Assembly (NCBI GenBank): GCA_905233765.1
Contig: CAJOCU010000022.1
Span: 1 to 37,997 of the forward strand
DNA: 37,997 bases
Direction of reading: 5' to 3'
Source: an uncultured Bacteroidaceae bacterium
GTDB taxonomy: Bacteria; Bacteroidota; Bacteroidia; Bacteroidales; Bacteroidaceae
The stretch's first letter is position 1, and each line of letters opens with the position of its first letter. Of this stretch, positions 15,701 through 24,664 are shown piece by piece. The notes under the pieces were generated by a model that worked only from the letters and a program-made list of their open reading frames with translations, searched no databases and was not told where the DNA came from. A program made the position numbers and the translations under genes.

Positions 15701-15708
15701 CAAAGTTA
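15701..15708 (-). promoter_or_regulatory. -7 element of the aminotransferase operon
   Basis: TAACTTTG on the minus strand matches TAnnTTTG, with a weak CTTG at about the -33 position (15732-15729). It gives a leader of about 35 bases before the ATG at 15661. Confidence 0.6.
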
Positions 15709-15711
15709 CTG

Positions 15712-15735
15712 TTTCTTGGCTGAAAGCCCAAGAAA
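15712..15735. other. inverted repeat in the divergent promoter region
   Basis: TTTCTTGG (15712-15719) and CCAAGAAA (15728-15735) form an 8-bp dyad beside the leftward promoter. A second perfect palindrome, CTTTTTGCAAAAAG at 15786-15799, abuts the rightward -33 element of the galactose operon. Both could be repressor sites; no known operator matches from memory. Confidence 0.35.
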
Positions 15736-15800
15736 GCAGGGCAAGAAAATGCATGTTAAGGATGATTTAAGCATTTTTTACGTTTCTTTTTGCAAAAAGG

Positions 15801-15832
15801 TTTGTTTCGCTCAAACTTTTTGACTTAATTTG
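15801..15832 (+). promoter_or_regulatory. candidate promoter of the galactose operon
   Basis: TTTG (15801-15804) and TTAATTTG (15825-15832) are 20 bp apart; the -7 deviates at one base from TAnnTTTG. Transcription would start near 15839, about 27 bases before the mutarotase ATG at 15866. Confidence 0.5.
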
Positions 15833-15865
15833 CGCTATGATTGTTCAATTCAAAATCATTTACCT

Positions 15866-16945
15866 ATGGAAGTAAGCAAGCTTTCAGGGCTGAAACGTGA
15901 AGATTTTCAGTCCACTATCCAAGGAAAGAAGACCGATTTGTTCACCCTCATCAACAAAGCGGGAAATGAGGTCTGCATCACCAATTACGGCGGCGCACTC
16001 GTAGCCATCATTGTTCCCGACAAGAACGGCAAGATCGCCAACGTTATTCAAGGTCACGACACCATCCAGGGCGTAGTCGAGAGTCCGGAACCGTTTCTCT
16101 CAACGCTGATTGGCCGCTACGGAAACCGCATCTGCAAGGGTAAGTTCTCCCTCGACGGCAAAGAGTACAGCCTCGCTATCAACAACGGTCCCAACCATCT
16201 GCACGGCGGTCCTACTGGCTACCATGCCCGTGTTTGGGATGCAGAGCAGACCGATGCACAAACGCTTTCTCTCCATTATCTTTCACCGGACGGAGAAGAA
16301 GGTTTCCCCGGCAATCTAGACATCACAGTCATCTACCACTGGTCCGATGATAACGAATTGGTGATCGACTACAAGGCCACAACGGACAAGAAGACCATCA
16401 TCAACCTCACCAACCACGGTTTCTTCTCCATCTCGGGTATCGCCAACCCCACTCCTGACATCATGGACCTGCAGTGCCAGATCAATGCGGACTTCTTCAT
16501 CCCCATCGATGACACCAGCATCCCAACAGGTGAGATCCGCAACGTGAAAGGTACTCCCTTCGACTTCATCACGATGCACGCGGTCGGCGACATGATCGAT
16601 GCCGACGACGAGCAGACACGTAATGGTGCCGGCTACGACCACTGCTTCGTGCTCAACAAGCGCCAGCCCGGTGAACTCAGCTATGCAGCCAAGATCTACG
16701 AGCCCCATACGGGACGCACAATGGAGGTCTATACCACCGAACCCGGCGTGCAGGTTTATACCGACAACTGGGCAACGGGTTATCCCGGCCAGCACGGCGC
16801 CACCTTCCCCCGCCGCTCGTCCATCTGTTTCGAGGCACAGCACTTCCCTGACAGCCCCAACCGCCCCTTCTTCCCCGGCGTTGTTCTGACTCCAGGCGAA
16901 GAATATACGCAAACAACCATCTACAAGTTCGGCATTGAGAAATAA
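15866..16945 (+). CDS. galM: galactose mutarotase (aldose 1-epimerase), cytosolic
   Basis: It interconverts alpha and beta anomers of galactose or glucose so that galactokinase receives the alpha form. The protein has 359 residues and no signal peptide. Diagnostic motifs are TLIGRYGNRICKGKF, NHLHGGPTGYHARVWD with the first active-site His (near 110), NLTNHGFFSISG with the second (near 182), and TTEPGVQVYTDN with the catalytic Glu (near 291). I chose the ATG at 15866 (MEVSKLSGL); the residues encoded upstream of it are not family-like. It heads an operon with the sugar permease and galK, 41 bp before the permease gene, consistent with galactose use. Confidence 0.93.
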   Translation: MEVSKLSGLKREDFQSTIQGKKTDLFTLINKAGNEVCITNYGGALVAIIVPDKNGKIANVIQGHDTIQGVVESPEPFLSTLIGRYGNRICKGKFSLDGKEYSLAINNGPNHLHGGPTGYHARVWDAEQTDAQTLSLHYLSPDGEEGFPGNLDITVIYHWSDDNELVIDYKATTDKKTIINLTNHGFFSISGIANPTPDIMDLQCQINADFFIPIDDTSIPTGEIRNVKGTPFDFITMHAVGDMIDADDEQTRNGAGYDHCFVLNKRQPGELSYAAKIYEPHTGRTMEVYTTEPGVQVYTDNWATGYPGQHGATFPRRSSICFEAQHFPDSPNRPFFPGVVLTPGEEYTQTTIYKFGIEK

Positions 16946-16986
16946 CTTTAACGGAAATTCTTTAAATACTTACCAAATAACAATTT

Positions 16987-18276
16987 ATGAGTAATCAACA
17001 AAAACAATGGGGCGCTATCATCGTGATGATTGCCCTCTTTGCCATGATTGCCTTTGTGACGAACCTTTGTTCGCCAATGGGTGTCATCGTGAAGAACCAA
17101 TTCGGCACCACTAACTTCATGGCCATGATTGGCAACTACGGCAACTTCGGTGCCTATCTGCTCATGGGCTTCCCCTCGGGAATGATGATCCAGAAGTGGG
17201 GCTACAAGCGTACAGCGCTTATCGGCTTGCTCGTAGGTATCACGGGCATCCTCGTTCAGTGGCTCTCCGGTTGGGGAGGCATGGCCGTCTATCTCTGCGG
17301 TGCCCTGATCTCCGGATGCTGTATGTGTATCCTCAACACCGTTGTGAACCCGATGCTGAACATCCTCGGCGGCGGCGGTAACAAAGGTAACCAGCTCATC
17401 CAGACGGGTGGCGTGTTCAACAGCACAGCAGCTGTAGCGGTCTATATCATTATGGGTGCCCTCATCGGCGACGCCGCTAAGGCCAAGATTTCCGATGCCA
17501 CACCTGCGCTGATGATTGCCCTCGCAATCTTCGTGATTGCCTTCATCGTCATCTTCTTCACCAAGATTGAAGAGCCTCAGCAGCCCGTGGAGAAAAAGGG
17601 CGGCGAGAAAGATCCTCACAGCGCATTCTCCTTCCGTCATTTCAACCTCGGTATCCTCGCCATCGGTCTCTACGGCGGCATTGAAATGGGTATCCCGGGC
17701 TTCATCCTCCAATATCTGACCGCAGCAGGCGACGCTGCCACTCCCGGTCTGGCAATGGATGCCGGATATGTCGGTACACTCGGTTCCATCTACTTCCTCT
17801 TCATGCTTATCGGTCGTTTCATCGGTGCCAGCGTGGGTGGTAAGGTCAGCACCAAGGCTATGATGACTTTCGTCAGCGGACTAGCTATCATCCTGTTGTT
17901 GCTGGGTATATATCTGCCGACCTCTACAGCCGTCAGCGTTCCCGGTATCGACTACACGAATATGGCTATCCTGTGGGGTGATGTGCCCGTGGGCATCTTC
18001 TGCTTCCTGCTCGTAGGCCTCTGCGCCAGCGTGATGTGGGGCGGCATCTTCAACCTCGCCACCGAGGGCCTCGGCAAATACACCGCTATTGCATCCGGTG
18101 CTTTCATGACAATGGTTGTTGGTTTCGCCATCATGGTTGCCATCCAGGGCCTCGTTGCAGACTGGACAGGCAGCTACCTCATCTCCTACTGGGTACCGCT
18201 GGGATGCGCTATCTACATCCTCTACTACGCCCTTATCGGTTCCAAGAATGTCAACACCGATATTCCTGTTGACTAA
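16987..18276 (+). CDS. MFS sugar permease, FucP/GluP type (glucose/galactose)
   Basis: A 429-residue inner-membrane transporter with about 12 membrane segments and a charged central loop (KIEEPQQPVEKKGGEKDPHS, about residues 196-215). The N-terminal segment with FVTNLCSPMGVIVKNQFG, the GFPSGMMIQKWGYKRTALIG loop between segments 2 and 3, and the GGIFNLATEGLGKYTAIASG segment near residue 355 resemble the fucose/glucose-galactose proton symporters. Between mutarotase and galK, the substrate is most likely galactose; glucose is possible. It is separated from galK by a palindromic leader element. Confidence 0.88.
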   Translation: MSNQQKQWGAIIVMIALFAMIAFVTNLCSPMGVIVKNQFGTTNFMAMIGNYGNFGAYLLMGFPSGMMIQKWGYKRTALIGLLVGITGILVQWLSGWGGMAVYLCGALISGCCMCILNTVVNPMLNILGGGGNKGNQLIQTGGVFNSTAAVAVYIIMGALIGDAAKAKISDATPALMIALAIFVIAFIVIFFTKIEEPQQPVEKKGGEKDPHSAFSFRHFNLGILAIGLYGGIEMGIPGFILQYLTAAGDAATPGLAMDAGYVGTLGSIYFLFMLIGRFIGASVGGKVSTKAMMTFVSGLAIILLLLGIYLPTSTAVSVPGIDYTNMAILWGDVPVGIFCFLLVGLCASVMWGGIFNLATEGLGKYTAIASGAFMTMVVGFAIMVAIQGLVADWTGSYLISYWVPLGCAIYILYYALIGSKNVNTDIPVD

Positions 18277-18312
18277 TCGCTTGACTTTAAACATAAAACT
18301 ATAAACTAAACA

Positions 18313-18373
18313 AAGACCCAACGCCCCTGTTTGGTCTTCCCCCTCGGGGGATAAGAGAGGGGCTCCTAAGACT
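18313..18373 (+). repeat. two-hairpin palindromic element abutting the galK start codon
   Basis: It starts AAGACCCA, has a first stem (AGACC.CAA with TTGGTCT), a second stem CCCCCTCGGGGG, then ATAAGAGAGGGG, and ends at the base before the galK ATG. A sister copy precedes araA at 24606-24664, with matching changes on both sides of the first stem. Both replace the normal ribosome-binding region. Confidence 0.75.
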
Positions 18374-19534
<1,161 letters not shown>

Positions 19535-19560
19535 AGACTGAAAAACACACGTCTGTTTTC

Positions 19561-19593
19561 AAGGAGTCCTGAGGTTTCAGGACTCCTTTTTTT
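19561..19593 (+). terminator. terminator of the galactose operon
   Basis: A 12-bp perfect stem (AAGGAGTCCTGA at 19561-19572 with its complement at 19577-19588), a GGTT loop and a run of T to 19593, 26 bp after the galK stop. Confidence 0.95.
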
Positions 19594-19652
19594 ATGCTGA
19601 AGGACCAATAGGAGCGTATTTTTGCAAAAAAAACAAGATAAAACGAAAAAAA

Positions 19653-19669
19653 AGTGTGGAAATAACACT
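19653..19669 (+). promoter_or_regulatory. candidate operator upstream of the arabinose operon
   Basis: AGTGT (19653-19657) and ACACT (19665-19669) form a dyad with a 7-bp spacer, at about the -33 position of the TATCTTTG promoter that follows. It is a plausible site for AraR, encoded in the same operon; I cannot check it against the known motif. Confidence 0.3.
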
Positions 19670-19687
19670 ACTTATATAAATAATCAC

Positions 19688-19695
19688 TATCTTTG
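19688..19695 (+). promoter_or_regulatory. -7 element of the arabinose operon
   Basis: TATCTTTG fits TAnnTTTG; the -33 element is weak, as might be expected for a regulated promoter. The leader is about 80 bases. A second match, TATTTTTG at 19617-19624, could be an alternative start. Confidence 0.5.
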
Positions 19696-19780
19696 GAGCG
19701 ATTTAGGGACTTTTGCACCCTATCCATTACACCAAAAAGATAATTCATTCAACATTTATAAACTAACAACACTCACATTT

Positions 19781-20977
19781 ATGAAAAAATTTGTGAAAGG
19801 TTTTGTATCAGCTGCCGCAGCTATTGCTCTTGTGGCAGCCTGCACAGAGCAGAAGCCCGCAACACCCGAACTCACGGCCAGCGGACTCAATCCTGAACAG
19901 TTTGTTGACACCATCGGCGGCAAGGCCACAGCTCTCTACACGCTGAAGAATGCCAATGGCATGGAGGTCTGCATCACCAACTTCGGCGGACGCGTAGTCA
20001 GTTTGATGGTTCCCGATCGCGATGGTAACATGAAGGACGTGGTTCTTGGCTATGATAATGTCGCTCAATATGCCGACTCCGAGAACTCACCCAGCGACTA
20101 CGGTGCCAGCATCGGTCGCTATGCCAACCGCATCGCAAAGCACTCCTTCACCATCGGCGAGGAGACCTACGAGCTCGTTCCCAACGACGGCGAAAACTGC
20201 CTGCACGGCGGCCCCACCGGTTGGCAGTACCAGGTCTATGATGCAGAGCAGGTGGACGACCAAACACTGAAGCTGACCATCGTCAGCCCCGACGGCGACA
20301 ATGGTTTCCCCGGCGAAGTGACCGCCGTCACCACATACACGCTGACCGATGACAACACTCTTGACATCACATGGGAAGCAACAACCACCAAGGAGACCGT
20401 TATCAACCAGACCAACCACTGCTACTTCAACCTCAATGGTGATCCTTCGCGCGTCGGCACCAATATGGTTCTCTACGTGAACGCCGACAGCTTCACGCCC
20501 TCTGACCTCATCTATATCCCCACGGGTGAGATTGCTCCTGTCGAAGGAACGCCCTTCGATTTCCGCGAACCTCGTGCGCTGGACGAAGTCGTCAACGACA
20601 CTACTTTCGAACAAATCAAGAACGCTGGTGGCATCGACCACAACTTCTGCCTCAACACTTATGATATGGACACATACCGTGGCGATGACACTCAGGTGGC
20701 AGCTAGCCTCTACAGCCCTGAGACAGGCATCTTCCTTGAGGTGTTCACCAACGAGCCCGGCATACAAGTTTATACCGGCAACTTCCAGGGCGTAGGCCGC
20801 GATGCAGACATTCTGCGCAAGCATGGCATCAAGTATCCGAAGCACGTCAGCGTGTGTCTCGAAAGCCAGAAATATCCCGACAGCCCCAACCGCGCTGGCG
20901 AGAACTGGCCTTCTGCCAACCTAAAGCCCGGCGACACCTACTATAGCCACTGCGCTTACAAGTTCAGCGTGAAATAG
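19781..20977 (+). CDS. aldose 1-epimerase, lipoprotein form
   Basis: A 398-residue mutarotase exported as a lipoprotein: MKKFVKGFVSAAAAIALVAAC has a lipobox ending at Cys21, so the enzyme is likely anchored in the envelope. Catalytic motifs are SIGRYANRIAKHSF, ENCLHGGPTGWQ (His near 140), NQTNHCYFNLNG (His near 210) and NEPGIQVYTGNF (Glu near 323). It heads an operon of a sodium/sugar symporter, AraR, araD and araA, so it probably equilibrates arabinose (or galactose) anomers before uptake. I chose the ATG at 19781; the upstream in-frame codons encode no recognisable protein. It is a paralogue of the cytosolic mutarotase at 15866-16945. Confidence 0.92.
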   Translation: MKKFVKGFVSAAAAIALVAACTEQKPATPELTASGLNPEQFVDTIGGKATALYTLKNANGMEVCITNFGGRVVSLMVPDRDGNMKDVVLGYDNVAQYADSENSPSDYGASIGRYANRIAKHSFTIGEETYELVPNDGENCLHGGPTGWQYQVYDAEQVDDQTLKLTIVSPDGDNGFPGEVTAVTTYTLTDDNTLDITWEATTTKETVINQTNHCYFNLNGDPSRVGTNMVLYVNADSFTPSDLIYIPTGEIAPVEGTPFDFREPRALDEVVNDTTFEQIKNAGGIDHNFCLNTYDMDTYRGDDTQVAASLYSPETGIFLEVFTNEPGIQVYTGNFQGVGRDADILRKHGIKYPKHVSVCLESQKYPDSPNRAGENWPSANLKPGDTYYSHCAYKFSVK

Positions 20978-21029
20978 ACAGAAACTGATTATTGAAATAA
21001 CATTATAAACATTAAACTTTAAACACATC

Positions 21030-22760
21030 ATGGATTGGAGTTCACATGAATTCATTTGGCTGGACTGGGCGATTCTCGCCGTCGGCCTCTTAGGCGTTGT
21101 GGCAGCCGTGTGGTATGCCATCTGGAAAGACAAGAAAGCGCAGCAGGGCGAAGACTCTAGCGCTTACCTCTTCGGTAAGGGCGAGCCCTGGTACGTAATT
21201 GGTATGGCTATCTTTGCTGCCAACATCGGTTCAGAGCACCTCGTAGGTCTCGCAGGAACAGGCGCTAAGGACGGCGTAGGTATGGCTCACTGGGAGATGC
21301 AGGGCTGGATGATCCTCATCCTCGGCTGGCTCTTCGTACCATTCTATCAGCTGTTGATCAATAAAATGGGCAAAATCATTACGATGCCCGACTTCCTGAA
21401 GTTCCGCTACACACAGCGCACAGGCTCATGGCTCAGCATCATTACCCTCGTGGCTTATGTACTGACGAAGGTCTCCGTGACCGCTTTCACGGGTGGTATC
21501 TTCTTCGAGTACCTGCTTGGGCTGAACTTCTGGGTTGGCGCCATCGGTCTGATTGCCGTCACCGCCGTCTTCACCGTCTTCGGCGGTATGAAAGGTGTGA
21601 TGACACTCTCCTCCATCCAGACACCTATCCTCATCATCGGTTCCTTCCTCGTCCTCTTCCTGGGCCTTGCCACCCTTGGCGGCGGCAGCATCGCTGAAGG
21701 ATGGAGCACGATGATGGACACAGCCCGTGCTATGCACGACGGTTACGGCATCAACCACATGTTCCACACCGATCCAGGCGATCCGATGTATGCTGAATAT
21801 CCCGGCTACGTGGTGTTCCTCGGTGCCTGCATCATCGGTTTCTGGTACTGGTGCACCGACCAGCACATCGTGCAACGTGTACTCGGTCAGGTTCCTGGTG
21901 AGGACAACGCCGCTGTGATGGCTCGCGCTCGTCGTGGCACCATCGCCGCCGGTTTCTTCAAGATTCTCCCCTGCTTCATGTTCCTTATCCCCGGCATGAT
22001 TGCTGCTGCACTGGCACAGCGTGGCGTAGGTGGATTCGCGATGGATGACACCGATGCTGCCTTCGCCCTCATGGTGAAACACATCCTTCCAGCTGGTATC
22101 AAGGGTATCGTGACTATCGGCTTCGTCTGCGCCCTTGTGGCTTCTCTCGCAGCATTCTTCAACAGTTGCGCTACGCTGTTCACAGAAGACTTCTGGAAAC
22201 CAATGCATCCCAACAAGAGCGAGGCACACTATGTCTTAGTAGGTCGTACCGCAACCGTCGTTGTTGTGCTGCTGGGTCTGCTTTGGATGCCCGTGATGAT
22301 GAGCCTCGGCTCGCTCTACAGCTACCTGCAGGGTATTCAGTCGCTGCTGGCTCCCGCTATGGTAGCTGTGTTCACCCTCGGTATCTTCTCCAAGAAGATT
22401 ACGCCGAAGGCTGGCGAATGGGGTCTCATCGGCGGCTTCTGCGTAGGTATGCTCCGCCTGGTTACCAACGTCATCACCGACACTGGTAAGGCTACTATGG
22501 AGGGCGCTTTCTGGGAGAACACCACATGGTTCTGGCAGACCAACTGGCTCGTCTTCGAGTGCTGGCTGCTCGTATTCATCATCGCCCTGATGGTTTGCGT
22601 CAGCTTCTTCACACCTGCTCCCACACAGGCTCAGGTTGATGCCATCACATTCAGCGCAGACTTCAAGAAGAGCATCCGCGAAAGCTGGGGTATCTGGGAT
22701 ATCCTCGGAACCCTCGTTGTTGTGGGCCTCTGCGCTTGCTTCTACTGGTATTTCTGGTAA
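21030..22760 (+). CDS. sodium/sugar symporter (SSS/SGLT family)
   Basis: A 576-residue inner-membrane protein of the solute:sodium symporter family, with about 14 membrane segments and few charged residues outside loops. Family motifs include AIFAANIGSEHLVGLAGTGA in segment 1, MPDFLKFRY after segment 2, TVFGGMKGVMTLSSIQTPIL, and the SGLT-like WYWCTDQHIVQRVLGQ. The C-terminal LASLAAFFNSCATLFTEDFW lies near the sodium site. Its place between a mutarotase and araR-araD-araA argues for L-arabinose as substrate; similar proteins carry glucose or galactose. It is 9 bp from araR. Confidence 0.92.
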   Translation: MDWSSHEFIWLDWAILAVGLLGVVAAVWYAIWKDKKAQQGEDSSAYLFGKGEPWYVIGMAIFAANIGSEHLVGLAGTGAKDGVGMAHWEMQGWMILILGWLFVPFYQLLINKMGKIITMPDFLKFRYTQRTGSWLSIITLVAYVLTKVSVTAFTGGIFFEYLLGLNFWVGAIGLIAVTAVFTVFGGMKGVMTLSSIQTPILIIGSFLVLFLGLATLGGGSIAEGWSTMMDTARAMHDGYGINHMFHTDPGDPMYAEYPGYVVFLGACIIGFWYWCTDQHIVQRVLGQVPGEDNAAVMARARRGTIAAGFFKILPCFMFLIPGMIAAALAQRGVGGFAMDDTDAAFALMVKHILPAGIKGIVTIGFVCALVASLAAFFNSCATLFTEDFWKPMHPNKSEAHYVLVGRTATVVVVLLGLLWMPVMMSLGSLYSYLQGIQSLLAPAMVAVFTLGIFSKKITPKAGEWGLIGGFCVGMLRLVTNVITDTGKATMEGAFWENTTWFWQTNWLVFECWLLVFIIALMVCVSFFTPAPTQAQVDAITFSADFKKSIRESWGIWDILGTLVVVGLCACFYWYFW

Positions 22761-22769
22761 TAAAACAAT

Positions 22770-23450
22770 ATGACATCGAAATTCTATCAACAATATCCCA
22801 AATTCCACGTAGCTGTCGATTGTATCATCTTCGGCTTTCAAGCGGGGAAACTTAAGCTACTGTTGCAGAAGCGACCATTCGAACCCCGACAGGGCGAATG
22901 GTCGCTCATGGGAGGCTTCGTGAATCGCGATGAAGATATTGAAGATGCTGCGCAGCGCGTTTTGCACGAGCTCACGGGTCTCCACGGCCTGTATATGCGA
23001 CAAGTGGGAGCTTTCGGATCCGTCAACCGCGACTCTGGTAGCCGCGTAATATCTATTGCCTATTTTGCGCTTGTAGATATTGAGAAGGTGAATAAGGATC
23101 TCACTTATCAGAATTCTGCTTATTGGGAAGATGTCACTCATCTGCCTGTTCTTCTCTTTGACCACATGGAAATGGTGCGTTGTGCTTTGCAGCGCCTTCG
23201 TACGTTGATACCGTCACGTCCTGTCGGTTTCCATCTCTTGCCTCATCTGTTTACGCTAACTCAACTCCAGCAGCTCTACGAGGCCATCTTAGGCGAAAGC
23301 ATTGATAAACGCAACTTCCGCAAGCGCGTCAACGAAATGCCATTTATCGAGAAAACGGATGAAATAGACAGAGTCAATTCCAAGCGTGGAGCAACCCTCT
23401 ATCGCTTCAATGAACGGGCCTATCAAGAGGCTCAGTTCTTTAAACTCTAA
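22770..23450 (+). CDS. araR: NUDIX-family transcriptional regulator, AraR type
   Basis: A 226-residue protein with an N-terminal NUDIX-like domain (about 10-145) and a C-terminal winged helix (about 150-226; TLTQLQQLYEAILGESIDKR). The NUDIX box is degenerate: in GGFVNRDEDIEDAAQRVLHE the usual REUxEE is RVLHEL, so pyrophosphatase activity is unlikely. This is the NrtR-like architecture. From memory, a NUDIX-type AraR controls arabinose use in Bacteroides thetaiotaomicron, in a similar gene neighbourhood. Here it sits inside the operon it presumably represses, between the symporter and araD, so autoregulation is expected, with L-arabinose as the likely effector. Confidence 0.85.
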   Translation: MTSKFYQQYPKFHVAVDCIIFGFQAGKLKLLLQKRPFEPRQGEWSLMGGFVNRDEDIEDAAQRVLHELTGLHGLYMRQVGAFGSVNRDSGSRVISIAYFALVDIEKVNKDLTYQNSAYWEDVTHLPVLLFDHMEMVRCALQRLRTLIPSRPVGFHLLPHLFTLTQLQQLYEAILGESIDKRNFRKRVNEMPFIEKTDEIDRVNSKRGATLYRFNERAYQEAQFFKL

Positions 23451-23486
23451 ACTTTTGACTAAACACAATTCTAATAACCACATACT

Positions 23487-24197
23487 ATGTTAGAAGAACT
23501 CAAACAGAAAGTTTTCAAGGCCAACCTCGACTTGGTCAAGCAAGGCTTAGTAATCTTCACCTGGGGAAATGTCTCCGGCATTGACCGCGAGAAGGGACTC
23601 GTCGTCATCAAGCCCTCCGGCGTCAGTTACGACGACATGAAAGCCTCTGACATGGTGGTCGTGGATCTCGAGACAGGCAAGGTCGTCGAGGGCGACCTCA
23701 ACCCCTCCAGCGACACGCCCACACACCTTGTATTATATAAGGCCTTCCCCAACATCCAGGGCGTGGTCCACACTCACTCCACCTACGCCACCGCTTTCGC
23801 CCAAGCAGGCCGCGACATCCCCAACATCGGCACTACCCACGCCGACTACTTCTACAAGGATATCCCCTGTACGCGCGATATGACGAAGGAAGAGGTTGAG
23901 GGGCAGTACGAACTGGAGACGGGCAACGTCATCGTTGATGAGATCCTGAACATCCGCAAGATCAATCCCGACCACACGCCCGCAGTGCTGGTTAAGAACC
24001 ACGGTCCCTTCTCCTGGGGCACCTCTCCCGACAACGCCGTCTATAACGCCAAGGTCATGGAGCAGTGCGCCAAGATGGCCTTCGTGGCCTTCAGCGTGAA
24101 TCCCGACCTGACCATGAATCCCCTGCTCGTGGAGAAGCACTACAACCGCAAGCACGGTCCCAATGCCTACTACGGCCAGAAAGGACAAAAACATTAA
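23487..24197 (+). CDS. araD: L-ribulose-5-phosphate 4-epimerase
   Basis: A zinc-dependent class II aldolase-fold enzyme that converts L-ribulose-5-phosphate to D-xylulose-5-phosphate, the last arabinose-specific step. At 236 residues it is the normal length. Seen are the phosphate/substrate loop [31 protein letters not shown], the zinc ligands in [13 protein letters not shown], the [14 protein letters not shown] segment and [20 protein letters not shown] with the third His. It lies 36 bp after araR. Fuculose aldolases are relatives, but the context favours AraD. Confidence 0.95.
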   Translation: MLEELKQKVFKANLDLVKQGLVIFTWGNVSGIDREKGLVVIKPSGVSYDDMKASDMVVVDLETGKVVEGDLNPSSDTPTHLVLYKAFPNIQGVVHTHSTYATAFAQAGRDIPNIGTTHADYFYKDIPCTRDMTKEEVEGQYELETGNVIVDEILNIRKINPDHTPAVLVKNHGPFSWGTSPDNAVYNAKVMEQCAKMAFVAFSVNPDLTMNPLLVEKHYNRKHGPNAYYGQKGQKH

Positions 24198-24209
24198 ACC
24201 CAGCGAAAG

Positions 24210-24599
24210 ATGATGGCAAAAGTGAACTGGGACGAATTCGTTTTATTGCTGACAGACCGATCAAGCAAGGAATCCGAGGTAACAGGTGAACAGCTGGGCG
24301 GTGAATATCAATTCACATCCCTTCCGCTTTCACAGTACAAGCCTGGCGATTGGATCCAATGGACCCGACTGAGCGACTACGGCGAAAATCACTGTACAGT
24401 ATATTGCGAGGAAGTCAGCGACGAAATGATAAAGTTGAAGGTTTACAACCGATCCGACCAGAGCAGCCATAAATGCCCTCATTACCCCGAGTTCCGTCAA
24501 GACGGCGACGAATGGTCGAGTGGCTGGTACGAATGGGGCTATTGGAGCTATTGCCATAAGATCCGTTTGGTGAAAAAAGGAAATTTACAATCTCATTAA
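24210..24599 (+). CDS. unknown Cys/Trp-rich protein inside the arabinose operon
   Basis: A 129-residue soluble protein with no signal peptide and no domain I recognise. The core GDWIQWTRLSDYGENHCTVY followed by a second Cys, then HKCPHYPEFRQDGDEWSSGW and YEWGYWSYCHK, gives seven Trp, four Cys and five His in a small chain. Paired Cys/His (HC..YC, HKCPH, YCHK) could bind metal, but this is inference. It starts 12 bp after araD (ATG at 24210, or ATG at 24213) in a tight operon and is followed by the palindromic element before araA. It may be an operon-specific protein or a passenger. Confidence 0.75.
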   Translation: MMAKVNWDEFVLLLTDRSSKESEVTGEQLGGEYQFTSLPLSQYKPGDWIQWTRLSDYGENHCTVYCEEVSDEMIKLKVYNRSDQSSHKCPHYPEFRQDGDEWSSGWYEWGYWSYCHKIRLVKKGNLQSH

Positions 24600-24605
24600 G
24601 AACCC

Positions 24606-24664
24606 AAGACCCATTGCCCCCAATGGTCTTCCCCTTCGGGGGATAAGAGGGGGGCCACTAACAA
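24606..24664 (+). repeat. two-hairpin palindromic element abutting the araA start codon
   Basis: Sister of the element before galK. It starts AAGACCCA, has stem AGACC.CATTG with CAATGGTCT, then CCCCTTCGGGGG, ATAAGAGGGGGGC, and ends at the base before the araA ATG. In the first stem the bases differ from the galK copy on both arms, keeping the pairing. Confidence 0.75.
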
